Of a stretch of 64,000 nt of DNA, positions 38,113-46,136 are shown one piece after another. The position numbers were made by a program, and so were the translations under genes. How positions within the stretch are numbered: the first letter of the stretch is position 1; each line of letters opens with the position of its first letter. The notes beneath the pieces are model-generated. The model was given only the letters and a program-made list of their open reading frames with translations. It made no database searches and had not been told where the DNA came from. Origin of the DNA: Novosphingobium naphthalenivorans NBRC 102051 (lineage in GTDB: Bacteria > Pseudomonadota > Alphaproteobacteria > Sphingomonadales > Sphingomonadaceae); NCBI RefSeq assembly GCF_001590985.1, contig NZ_BCTX01000002.1, positions 62,001 to 126,000 on the forward strand, read 5' to 3'.

Positions 38113-38274
38113 CTAGCTTTCCGGGGACGATTTGGAAAGCCTGCCCGATTCGCTATCTTCGCTCTGCTGCCGTGAGGACACGGCCCGCGCCTGCGCCTTG
38201 CGCCGGTGCAGGTTTTCGCGCAGTTTGGCGGCGAGGCGTTCTTCACGCGTCAGCTTGCCCGGGGTCTCTTCCAT
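38113..38274 (-). CDS. Small basic protein of unknown function
   Basis: The 53-residue product begins MEETPGKLTREERLAAKLRENL and is rich in Arg, Lys, Glu and Ser, with no hydrophobic segment. The first 30 residues should form a charged helix and the tail is disordered (SRQQSEDSESGRLSKSSPES). Small proteins of this kind occur in other sphingomonads, but I know of no function. It starts 106 bp from the tRNA gene and ends 68 bp before gpmA on the same strand. Coding status rests on the even codon pattern and position. Confidence 0.55.
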   Translation of the reverse strand: MEETPGKLTREERLAAKLRENLHRRKAQARAVSSRQQSEDSESGRLSKSSPES

Positions 38275-38379
38275 GGGCAGGCCATGCCGCCTGCGCGGGG
38301 AAAGCGCAAGCGGCGCTTGACAATTGCCGCGCACGCGGACAATAGCGCGCCCCTGTCCCGGCGAGACCGGGCTGACGGC

Positions 38380-38454
38380 GCTGCTGTAGCTCAGTGGTAG
38401 AGCGCACCCTTGGTAAGGGTGAGGTCGGGAGTTCAATCCTCCCCAGCAGCACCA
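38380..38454 (+). tRNA. tRNA-Thr (anticodon GGT)
   Basis: A complete cloverleaf is visible: acceptor stem GCTGCTG/CAGCAGC, D arm GCTC-AGTGGTA-GAGC, anticodon stem CACCC/GGGTG with loop TTGGTAA (anticodon GGT, threonine), and T arm GGGAG-TTCAATC-CTCCC. The discriminator A is followed by an encoded CCA end. It is 75 nt long and has no intron. Confidence 0.97.
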
Positions 38455-38526
38455 TTCTTCCCGACATGACCGGCTTCTGGAATCGGCGCGATAGTGCGAC
38501 CGTGACCGATTTGCCGCATCTGCGAA

Positions 38527-38566
38527 CTGTCATCGAACTGTCTCGGGAATGGCACCCGGTTGTCAC
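38527..38566 (+). promoter_or_regulatory. Pho box (PhoB binding site) before the TonB receptor-phytase operon
   Basis: CTGTCATCGAACTGTCTC at 38527-38544 consists of two 7-bp units, CTGTCAT and CTGTCTC, with an 11-bp period, as in the E. coli Pho box. A third unit TTGTCAC lies at 38560-38566, exactly two further 11-bp turns on. The site is 75 bp upstream of the receptor start. PhoB control is inferred from this match; the phoBR genes are not in the window. Confidence 0.75.
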
Positions 38567-38618
38567 GGAGCGTGACTAGGCCCCCTGCAACTCGCTCGCA
38601 ACAGGGGTCCCCTTAACC

Positions 38619-41396
38619 ATGAAAACGTCCCTCCGCCTCGTCGCGGGGCTGCTCGCCTCGGCTTCTTTCGCAACCATTGCTCATGCAGGGGATCTCTCCG
38701 GTAACGTTTCAGACGCCACCGGTGCCCGCCCTCTGCAGTCGGCCACGGTAAAAATTTTGGAGCTCGACCGCGCGACCCAGACCGAACGCGATGGCAGCTA
38801 TATCTTCGCGGATATCCCTGCGGGCGAATATACAGTGGAAGTGAGCTACGTCGGCGCCGTCGTGGAAACGAAGACGATCTCGGTTCCGGCAACGGGCCGC
38901 GTGCAAGGCAATTTCACGCTGGCCGGCATCGGCGGCGGCGACATCCTGGTGGTTGGCCAGGCCGCCAACCAGGCGAGCTCGCTTTCGCGCAAGAGAGCTG
39001 CGGACGGCATTGAAGATGTGCTCACTCGCGACGCGGTCGGCGAGTTCCCGGACCAGAACGTGGCCGAATCGCTGCGCCGCCTGCCGGGCATCAACATTCT
39101 CAACGACCAGGGCGAAGGCCGCTTCGTTTCGGTGCGCGGCCTCGACCCGAACCTCAATGCGACCTCGCTCAACGGCGTGCGTGTTCCTGCTCCGGAAGCG
39201 GACGTGCGCGAAGTGGCGCTCGACGTTGTCAGTTCCGACACGATCGAATCGATCGAAGTGAAGAAGTCGCTGACGCCGGACATGGACGGCGATGCCATCG
39301 GCGCCTCGATCGAGATCAAGACCACCAGCGCCTTTGACCGCAAGAAGGATTACTACGCGATCCGCGCCGAGGGCAGCTACAACGATTACAACGGCCAGAT
39401 CACGCCGAAGGGCAGCTTCGACTTTTCGAAGCGGCTGGGTGACAACTTCGGCGTTGCCGGCTCGGTCAGCTATTACAAGCGCAAGTTCGAGACCGATAAC
39501 AACGAATCGGACCCCTGGAAGCTCACCGACGATGGCGTGGCCTACAGCCCGCAGATCGAATACCGCGACTATGACGTGACGCGCACGCGCATCAACGCTT
39601 CGCTCAATTTTGATTGGCGTGCGAGCGACACCACCAAGGTCTACCTGCGCGGCAACTGGTCGCAGTTCGACGACCACGAATACCGCCGCCGCACGACGTT
39701 CAACTTCGAGGACGCGAGCGACATCACTGCCACCGCCAACGGTGTGAGCTTCACCGATACCGACGGTACGATCGAGGTCACGCGCGACCTCAAGGACCGC
39801 TTCGAGCGCCAGCGTATCCGCACTGTGGCTCTGGGTGGGGACACCGATACCGGCACCTGGAAGTTTAACTGGCTGGCCAGCTACGCCAAGTCCAGCGAGG
39901 AAGAGCACGGCTCAATCGATCCGATCGCCTTCCGCAGCAAGTTCGAGGATGATGGCGTTGCCATCGACTGGGATTATTCGGACGTGCGCGTCCCGTTCTA
40001 CACGATCACCAGCGGTGCCGACGACGTCAACGACGCGAGCAATTACAAGCTCAACAAGATCGAAGTGACGACCCTTTCCGACAGTCAGGACGAGGAATAC
40101 GCCCTCAAGGCCGATCTCGCCCGCACTTTCGCGACCGACACTGGCGATTTCACAGTTCAGGCCGGTGTGAAGCAGCGCTGGCGCAAGAAGACCTACAACA
40201 AGACGCAGACCGACTATGGCAAGGACAAGTCGCTCTCGATGGAGGACTATCTAGGCACCCAGACTTATCGTCTGCACGGCATCGATCTGGGGCCGGTGCT
40301 GGCCAAGTCCGCTGGCGTCGATTTCATGTCCGACTATGCCGACATCCTCGAAATCAACGAAGACGATACGCTGATCGATTCGGCGGCGGACGATTACGGT
40401 GCAACCGAAGACATTACTGCCGCCTATGCCTTGGCCCGCTGGGACTCCGACACACTGCGCCTGATCGGCGGCGTGCGCATGGAGCACACGCGCAACGTGC
40501 TCAACGGCAACCTTTACAACACCGATACGCTGGTCATCACGCCGGTGGAATACAAGCGCAGCTATACGACCTGGCTGCCGAGCCTGACGGCTCGCTGGAA
40601 CAATGCGGAAGGCAACGTTGTCGCCCGCGTGGCCGGCTACAAGAGCCTGATGCGTCCGAACCTCAAGGACATGGCGCCGCGCTATTCGTACAACGACGAT
40701 TATGAGGCGGAGTTCGGCAACCCCTACCTCAAGCCCTATCAGGCCTGGAACCTGGACTTTGGCGTGGAATACTACTTCACCGGCAACGGCGCGGTGACGT
40801 TCAGTGCCTTTTACAAGAAGGTCGATGATTTCATCGTCACCCGCTACTACGATGATGGCACCGACGTGACGACGGGTCTCGATTACACCGAACTGCGTAT
40901 CGCTGAAAACGGAGATACGGCGAAGATTGCCGGTTTCGAGGTCGGCTACAGCCAGGCCTACACGATGCTGCCGGCCCCGTTCGATGGCCTGCTGACCCAG
41001 GTGAATTACACATATTCCTACTCGAAGGGCACGGTCTACGATACCGACGGGAACGCCTACCGCACTTCTCTGCCGTCGAACTCGCGCAATACCTTCAATG
41101 TCGTGCTGGGTTATGACAAGGGCCCGCTCGACTTGCGTCTGGCGGGCACTTACCGCGACAAGTATCTCGACGAGCTGGGCGACAGCCAGGATCAGGACCG
41201 CTGGGTCGACAACCACTTCCAGCTCGACTTCTCGGGCAAGCTGGAGATCATCGACGGGGTGAAGCTGACCGTCGATGTCATCAACATCAACAATGCCAAG
41301 TACTATGCCTATGAGAACTACGCTGGAGCCAAGCGCCTGCTGCAGTTCGAAAAGTATGGTCCGACATACAAGTTCGGCGTGAAGGCGAACTTCTGA
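38619..41396 (+). CDS. TonB-dependent outer-membrane receptor, probable phytate or phosphate-ester receptor
   Basis: The 925-residue protein has a signal peptide ending ATIAHAGD. A carboxypeptidase-regulatory-like beta-sandwich (about residues 27-108, GNVSDATGARPLQSATVKI to GRVQGNFTLAG) comes next, then a TonB plug (VLTRDAVGEFPDQNVAESL to GASIEIKTTSAF) and a 22-strand-type barrel ending KFGVKANF with the terminal Phe of outer-membrane proteins. The stop overlaps the ATG of the phytase gene (TGATGA), so receptor and enzyme are co-translated. A Pho box lies upstream. Uptake of phytate or its products is inferred from the partner; the family alone does not give the substrate. Confidence 0.92.
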   Translation: MKTSLRLVAGLLASASFATIAHAGDLSGNVSDATGARPLQSATVKILELDRATQTERDGSYIFADIPAGEYTVEVSYVGAVVETKTISVPATGRVQGNFTLAGIGGGDILVVGQAANQASSLSRKRAADGIEDVLTRDAVGEFPDQNVAESLRRLPGINILNDQGEGRFVSVRGLDPNLNATSLNGVRVPAPEADVREVALDVVSSDTIESIEVKKSLTPDMDGDAIGASIEIKTTSAFDRKKDYYAIRAEGSYNDYNGQITPKGSFDFSKRLGDNFGVAGSVSYYKRKFETDNNESDPWKLTDDGVAYSPQIEYRDYDVTRTRINASLNFDWRASDTTKVYLRGNWSQFDDHEYRRRTTFNFEDASDITATANGVSFTDTDGTIEVTRDLKDRFERQRIRTVALGGDTDTGTWKFNWLASYAKSSEEEHGSIDPIAFRSKFEDDGVAIDWDYSDVRVPFYTITSGADDVNDASNYKLNKIEVTTLSDSQDEEYALKADLARTFATDTGDFTVQAGVKQRWRKKTYNKTQTDYGKDKSLSMEDYLGTQTYRLHGIDLGPVLAKSAGVDFMSDYADILEINEDDTLIDSAADDYGATEDITAAYALARWDSDTLRLIGGVRMEHTRNVLNGNLYNTDTLVITPVEYKRSYTTWLPSLTARWNNAEGNVVARVAGYKSLMRPNLKDMAPRYSYNDDYEAEFGNPYLKPYQAWNLDFGVEYYFTGNGAVTFSAFYKKVDDFIVTRYYDDGTDVTTGLDYTELRIAENGDTAKIAGFEVGYSQAYTMLPAPFDGLLTQVNYTYSYSKGTVYDTDGNAYRTSLPSNSRNTFNVVLGYDKGPLDLRLAGTYRDKYLDELGDSQDQDRWVDNHFQLDFSGKLEIIDGVKLTVDVININNAKYYAYENYAGAKRLLQFEKYGPTYKFGVKANF

Positions 41397-42490
41397 TGAT
41401 CGCCATCCACCCGATCATCAAATACGGGCCGGGAGCATTGCTCCCGGCCTTCCTGCTTGCCGGCTGTGCGACGACGTCCGTGATGCCCAAGCCCTATCTG
41501 CCCGCAGTCGATGTGCCTGCGCTTGCGGAGACCGATCCGGTCGGAACCGGCCATGCCGATGCCGCCGACGATCCGGCGATCTGGCGCAACGCGGCCGATC
41601 CGGCCGCCAGTCTGATCGTTGCCACGGACAAGAAGGCCGGGCTCTATGTCTATGGGCTCGACGGCAAAGTGCGCGATTTCGTGGCGGCAGGGGCGCTCAA
41701 CAACACCGACTTGCGCACGGTGCGGCTGGCCGATGGATCTTCGCGCATTCTCGTCGGTGCCAGTGACCGCACCGACAAGGCCGAGCCGCGCATTGCCCTG
41801 TTCAGCCTCAATGGTTCGACGGCGAAGCTGACCGAACTGGGAACCGAGCCGTTCCTGCCCGCAGGGCACGCACCGGCCGAGGCCTATGGCTTCTGCATGG
41901 GCGCGCCGCTGGCGGCGGGAGAGCTGGCGCGGGCCTATGTCGTGCTGAAGGACGGCACAGTAACGGAAAGCCGTCTGGTCGAGCGCGGTGGCGCGATCGT
42001 GCCGGAGCATCTGCGTGATGTGAAGTTCGCGACCCAGTCCGAAGGCTGCGTGGTCGATGATGCCACGCATACGCTCTACGTGGCTGAGGAAGATGCCGGT
42101 ATCTGGCGCGTGGCGCTGGCGGCACCCGCTCTGGCTGGTGAGGCATTTGCGCGCGTTGGAGCGGCCGATGGTCTCGTCGATGATATCGAGGGGCTCGGGA
42201 TCGCCCGCGAAGCCGATGGCCGGGGCTGGCTCGTGGCATCGAGCCAGGGGGACAATGCCTATGCGCTGTTCGATCTCGGCACCGGCGCGTTCACCGGACG
42301 CTTCCGCATCCACGGCGGTGCGATCGATGGCACCAGTGATACCGACGGGATCGAGGTCGTGCTGGGCGATTTCGGGCCGGAGTTCCCGGAAGGCCTGTTC
42401 GTTGCGCAGGATGGCGACAACGCGCCACAGGCGCAGAACTTCAAGCTGCTCTCGTGGCGTGCGATTCGCGAGGCTCTCGGTATCCGTTGA
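41396..42490 (+). CDS. Beta-propeller phytase, lipoprotein
   Basis: The 364-residue protein matches beta-propeller (3-)phytases, calcium-dependent enzymes that release phosphate from myo-inositol hexakisphosphate. Family hallmarks are HADAADDPAIWRN, SLIVATDKKAGLYVYGLDGK, NNTDLRTVRLADG, QSEGCVVDDATHTLYVAEED, DDIEGLGIA and GLFVAQDGDN. A lipoprotein signal with lipobox LLAGC at about residue 22 anchors it to a membrane, probably the outer one. It directly follows the TonB receptor with overlapping stop and start codons and shares its Pho-box promoter. The calcium and phosphate ligands seem intact, so it should be active. Confidence 0.95.
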   Translation: MIAIHPIIKYGPGALLPAFLLAGCATTSVMPKPYLPAVDVPALAETDPVGTGHADAADDPAIWRNAADPAASLIVATDKKAGLYVYGLDGKVRDFVAAGALNNTDLRTVRLADGSSRILVGASDRTDKAEPRIALFSLNGSTAKLTELGTEPFLPAGHAPAEAYGFCMGAPLAAGELARAYVVLKDGTVTESRLVERGGAIVPEHLRDVKFATQSEGCVVDDATHTLYVAEEDAGIWRVALAAPALAGEAFARVGAADGLVDDIEGLGIAREADGRGWLVASSQGDNAYALFDLGTGAFTGRFRIHGGAIDGTSDTDGIEVVLGDFGPEFPEGLFVAQDGDNAPQAQNFKLLSWRAIREALGIR

Positions 42491-42578
42491 ACTTGCCGCA
42501 GGCATGGGCCGTGGCGAGCGGCTTGAGTGCCATGCCGCCTTTGCGGTATGGGCGGCGGATGTTTGGGGACTTGCAACC

Positions 42579-43193
42579 GTGAATCTGCGTTCCGTACTCG
42601 GTATCGCCTTGGTGACGGGGCTGTTTGCCGCGCCGTCGGTGGCCATGGCCGATGTTATGCAGATTGGCGCTTCTGGTGCGGAGTGGATTGCGGGCGGTCC
42701 TCGGGCGGGCGGCACGGCCGATTCGCAGATGGTGCAGGACACGCCGCTGGCCGTGGACGCCGCGCTTCACCCGCAATCCATGACAGTCGCGGAGGAGGCG
42801 GCGGGGCCGGTCCGCTGGCGCACCCGTGTTGCGGAACTGGCGGCAAAGTACGACATCAGCCCGGCCTTGCTCGAAGCCGTCGTCTGGCAGGAAAGCCGCT
42901 GGAACGAGCGTGCCGTCTCTCCGGCCGGGGCTCGCGGTCTTGCCCAGCTGATGCCGGGCACGGCCGCTCAGATGGGCGTCAATCCCGGCGATCCGATGGC
43001 TAACCTGGAAGGCGGCGCGCGCTATCTGCGGATGCAGCTCGATGCTTTCGGCGGCGATGTCGAGAAAGCCCTGGCGGCATACAATGCCGGGCCGCTGCGG
43101 GTCGAAAAGGCAGGCGGCATTCCCAACATCCGCGAAACGAAGGCCTATGTGGCCGCCATCATGGGGCGGCTGACGGATACAGTCCGCCCGTAG
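42579..43193 (+). CDS. Lytic transglycosylase (SLT domain)
   Basis: The 204-residue protein from GTG 42579 has a signal peptide (NLRSVLGIALVTGLFAAPSVAMAD). A low-complexity linker follows, then an SLT domain from about residue 85: ELAAKYDISPALLEAVVWQESRWNERAVS with the catalytic glutamate in WQES, GARGLAQLMPGTAAQMG, and LAAYNAGPLRVEK. It cleaves peptidoglycan strands non-hydrolytically in the periplasm. The frame is open upstream into the phytase gene, but the signal peptide and a GGGGA nine bases before GTG fix the start. It is 88 bp after the phytase gene and may be a separate unit. Confidence 0.88.
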   Translation: MNLRSVLGIALVTGLFAAPSVAMADVMQIGASGAEWIAGGPRAGGTADSQMVQDTPLAVDAALHPQSMTVAEEAAGPVRWRTRVAELAAKYDISPALLEAVVWQESRWNERAVSPAGARGLAQLMPGTAAQMGVNPGDPMANLEGGARYLRMQLDAFGGDVEKALAAYNAGPLRVEKAGGIPNIRETKAYVAAIMGRLTDTVRP

Positions 43194-43234
43194 CAACGGC
43201 GAGGGGCTGGCCGTGCTGCCCCTGCGCCTTGTGA

Positions 43235-44128
43235 TCAGTCCACCATTTTCCGGACCACTTCGCGTATTTCTGCGCCCATGTCCTCGCGGTCGAGGGCGAT
43301 GGCGAGTGTCGCTTCGACGAAACCGACTTTCGATCCGCAGTCGAAACGGCGGCCGTTGAAGGTGACGGCGTGAAACGGCTGTTCGCCGATCAGTCTGGCC
43401 ATCGAATCGGTCAGCTGGATCTCGCCGCCGGCGCCTTTGCCCTGATTCGCCAGCAGGTCCATGATTTCGGGCTGCAGGATGTAGCGGCCTGAAACGATCT
43501 TGTTCGAGGGGGCATCCGCGACTTTGGGCTTTTCGACCAGGCCCTTGACCTCAGTGAGATTGCCCTTGCTCTCGCCAGGGGTGATCACGCCGTAGCTGGA
43601 GACTTCTTCCATCGGCACTTCGAGCACGGAAACCAGGTTCCCGCCGACTTCGTTGTAGGCCTCGATCATTTGCGCCATGCAGCCGGGCGAGCCGTACATC
43701 AGTTCGTCCGGCAGGAAGATCGCGAAGGGCTCATCGCCGACGACCGCCCTTGCGCACCACACGGCATGTCCCAGCCCCAGCGGTACCTGCTGGCGCACGG
43801 TGACGAGGTTCCCGGGCTCGATTCGCGTCGGGGCCAGCACATTGAGTGACTTTCCGCGCCCCGTCATCGTTGCTTCGAGCTCGTAGGCAGTGTCGAAATG
43901 CTCGACGATGGCGGTCTTTCCGCGCCCCGTTACGAACACGAATTCCTCGATCCCCGCTTCGCGCGCTTCGTCGACCGCGTACTGGATCAGCGGCCTGTCG
44001 ACGACCGGAAGCAGTTCCTTGGGAATGGCCTTGGTGGCCGGCAGGAAGCGTGTACCCAGGCCTGCGACCGGGAAGACCGCCTTGCGGACGGGCCTTCGGA
44101 AGTTCGTTTCACTCATGGGATGCTGCAT
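43235..44128 (-). CDS. galU: UTP-glucose-1-phosphate uridylyltransferase
   Basis: The 297-residue protein makes UDP-glucose for exopolysaccharide and envelope glycans. Signatures are FPVAGLGTRFLPATKAIPKELL, VDRPLIQYAVDEA, VTGRGKTAIVEHFD, FAIFLPDELM, and GRRFDCGSKVGFVEATLAIAL. Two in-frame starts are possible, ATG 44128 and ATG 44116 (MSETNFRRP). It is convergent with the lytic transglycosylase gene (41-bp gap) and divergent from murA. The sugar-transferase gene at 54754 may use products of this pathway. Confidence 0.97.
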   Translation of the reverse strand: MQHPMSETNFRRPVRKAVFPVAGLGTRFLPATKAIPKELLPVVDRPLIQYAVDEAREAGIEEFVFVTGRGKTAIVEHFDTAYELEATMTGRGKSLNVLAPTRIEPGNLVTVRQQVPLGLGHAVWCARAVVGDEPFAIFLPDELMYGSPGCMAQMIEAYNEVGGNLVSVLEVPMEEVSSYGVITPGESKGNLTEVKGLVEKPKVADAPSNKIVSGRYILQPEIMDLLANQGKGAGGEIQLTDSMARLIGEQPFHAVTFNGRRFDCGSKVGFVEATLAIALDREDMGAEIREVVRKMVD

Positions 44129-44250
44129 TTCCTCCTGTATTGCGGGACAGTCTAGGCTGCTTGATCCGACACATGCAACTGGTGCCGGATCATTTAACAG
44201 CGCCTGTCATCGTCTGCTTCCCCCGTTGCCGTGCCCGCGTTTCCCGCTAA

Positions 44251-45543
44251 ATGGCGAGGATGGACAAGATCATTATTGAGGGCGGAAAACGCCTGTCAGG
44301 CACTATCCCGGTTTCCGGCGCAAAAAATGCAGCGCTCACCCTGTTGCCATGTGCGTTGCTGACAGATGAGCCGCTGACTCTGCGAAACCTGCCCCGCCTC
44401 GCCGACATCGACGGGTTCCAGCACCTGATGAACCAGTTCGGCATCTCGACGATGATCGCGGGGTCGCGTCCGGAAGATTTCGGCCGCGTCATGACTCTGC
44501 AGGCGACCCGTATCACCAGTTCGGTCGCGCCTTACGATCTCGTTCGCAAGATGCGCGCCTCGATTCTGGTGCTTGGCCCGATGCTGGCGCGTATGGGCGA
44601 AGCGACCGTGTCGCTGCCCGGCGGCTGCGCGATCGGCAACCGCCCGATTGATCTCCACCTCAAGGCGCTGGAAGCCTTCGGGGCGACTATCGAGCTGGCC
44701 GCGGGTTACGTGCGGGCGATCGCGCCCGATGGCGGCTTGCCCGGCGGGCGCTATTCCTTCCCGGTCGTGTCCGTCGGAGCGACCGAGAATGCGCTGATGG
44801 CGGCGGTTACGGCGCGCGGAAAGTCCGTTCTCAACAATGCTGCGCGTGAACCCGAGATCGTTGACTTGTGCAACCTGCTGGTAGCGATGGGCGCCGAGAT
44901 TGAAGGCATCGGCACGTCGGAACTTACGATCCATGGCGTGCCGCGCCTGCATGGGGCGACCTACATGGTCATGCCCGACCGTATCGAGGCAGGGTCCTAT
45001 GCCTGCGCAGCGGCGATCACCGGCGGCGAAGTCACGCTCAAGGGCGCGAAGATCGAGGATATGGAAGCGACCGTGCAGGCGCTGCGCGATGCCGGCGTCC
45101 ATGTCGAGGCGGTTCCCGGCGGGCTTCATGTCGCGGCGGAGGGCAAGCTTCGCCCGGTGACGATCTCGACGGCCCCCTATCCGGGTTTTGCGACTGACAT
45201 GCAGGCCCAGCTCATGGCGCTGCTCTGCCTGGCCGAGGGATCGAGCGTCCTGACCGAGACGATCTTCGAGAACCGCTACATGCATGTGCCCGAACTCAAC
45301 CGCATGGGCGCGCATATCGAGACCAAGGGGCGCACCGCCATCGTCCACGGCGTGGAAAAGCTCCATGGTGCCGAAGTCATGGCCACGGACCTGCGTGCTT
45401 CGATGAGCCTTGTCATCGCCGGTCTGGCGGCCGAAGGGCAGACCCAGGTCCACCGCCTCTATCACCTCGACCGCGGCTACGAGCGGCTGGAAGAAAAGCT
45501 GGCTCTCGCCGGCGCGCAGATCGAACGGGTCGGCGGGGACTGA
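44251..45543 (+). CDS. murA: UDP-N-acetylglucosamine 1-carboxyvinyltransferase
   Basis: The 430-residue enzyme transfers enolpyruvate from PEP to UDP-GlcNAc, the first committed step of peptidoglycan synthesis. It has the N-terminal [20 protein letters not shown], the catalytic cysteine Cys126 in [11 protein letters not shown] (the fosfomycin-reactive residue), [17 protein letters not shown], and the C-terminal [16 protein letters not shown]. The alternative start ATG 44260 (MDKIIIEGG) is common for the family and may be the true one. It is followed 68 bp later by a small gene. Confidence 0.97.
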   Translation: MARMDKIIIEGGKRLSGTIPVSGAKNAALTLLPCALLTDEPLTLRNLPRLADIDGFQHLMNQFGISTMIAGSRPEDFGRVMTLQATRITSSVAPYDLVRKMRASILVLGPMLARMGEATVSLPGGCAIGNRPIDLHLKALEAFGATIELAAGYVRAIAPDGGLPGGRYSFPVVSVGATENALMAAVTARGKSVLNNAAREPEIVDLCNLLVAMGAEIEGIGTSELTIHGVPRLHGATYMVMPDRIEAGSYACAAAITGGEVTLKGAKIEDMEATVQALRDAGVHVEAVPGGLHVAAEGKLRPVTISTAPYPGFATDMQAQLMALLCLAEGSSVLTETIFENRYMHVPELNRMGAHIETKGRTAIVHGVEKLHGAEVMATDLRASMSLVIAGLAAEGQTQVHRLYHLDRGYERLEEKLALAGAQIERVGGD

Positions 45544-45611
45544 GGAACCTGCCGCGCCCGCCGTGCGTTTTTCCTCCACAAACCCGCAAGGCATATTGGA
45601 GGAATCTCGAC

Positions 45612-45836
45612 ATGGGCCTGATCAAGTTGGCCGCCGCCGGCGTGGCCGGTTACGCGATCTACAAGTATGCGATGCACGGCAGGGGCAGTAAGCCGGCCCA
45701 TGCCGGAAACGGTCACTTCACCGACGTGCGCGATGCCGGGCCGGAAAACATGAAATCCAGGCCCGGCCCTTGGTCGAAAACCGACGAGGCGATCGACGAA
45801 AGCTTTCCGGCCAGCGATCCGCCAGCCACATATTGA
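45612..45836 (+). CDS. Small membrane-associated protein with DESFPASDPPA motif
   Basis: The 74-residue product has a short N-terminal hydrophobic segment (GLIKLAAAGVAGYAIYKYAM) and a hydrophilic tail with the motif DEAIDESFPASDPPATY at the end. This C-terminal motif occurs in many small proteobacterial proteins of unknown function, often stress-related in annotation. The last 15 bp of the gene, including the stop codon, are duplicated in tandem just downstream. It follows murA by 68 bp and may be on the same transcript. Confidence 0.8.
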   Translation: MGLIKLAAAGVAGYAIYKYAMHGRGSKPAHAGNGHFTDVRDAGPENMKSRPGPWSKTDEAIDESFPASDPPATY

Positions 45837-45851
45837 CCAGCCACGTATTGA
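45822..45851 (+). repeat. 15-bp tandem duplication at the 3' end of the small gene
   Basis: CCAGCCACATATTGA (45822-45836) is followed at once by CCAGCCACGTATTGA (45837-45851), with a single difference. The first copy contains the stop codon of the gene at 45612, so the second is untranslated. Confidence 0.9.
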
Positions 45852-45860
45852 TCTGCCGGT

Positions 45861-46088
45861 TCAGGGTTTCGCGGCGAGCCACACCCTGATCGCACTGGCG
45901 AGCCCGGGCGGGGTCTGCGCTTCGAGGCGTTCCGCGTCGATGCGCGCCACCAGGGCGTTGACCGGGACGCCCTCACGAATCGCCGCCGCTTTCAGCATGT
46001 CCCAGAACACCGGTTCGAGGCTGATGGAGGTCTTGTGTCCGGCGATTTCGACCGAGCGTTTGACCGGCGGGTGGTAAAGCGATGTCAT
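45861..46088 (-). CDS. Ribbon-helix-helix domain protein (RHH_4 type)
   Basis: The 75-residue protein has the RHH_4 pattern: a beta strand VKRSVEIAGHKTSISLEPVFW, then helices MLKAAAIREGVPVNALVARID and LASAIRVWLAA. Ribbon-helix-helix proteins usually bind DNA as dimers. No toxin partner is adjacent, so an antitoxin role is not supported. It lies 48 bp upstream of the diguanylate cyclase stop on the same strand as that gene and is convergent with the small gene at 45612. Targets are unknown. Confidence 0.85.
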   Translation of the reverse strand: MTSLYHPPVKRSVEIAGHKTSISLEPVFWDMLKAAAIREGVPVNALVARIDAERLEAQTPPGLASAIRVWLAAKP

Positions 46089-46136
46089 GCGTGCAGTCTA
46101 GCTGCTCCGTCGCGGCTGCGGAATGGGCGGCGGGCT

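Noticed and set aside
45861..46088. Ribbon-helix-helix gene as the antitoxin of a toxin-antitoxin pair
   Set aside because: No small toxin-like gene is adjacent on either side; the neighbours are a DESFPASDPPA-motif protein and a diguanylate cyclase.
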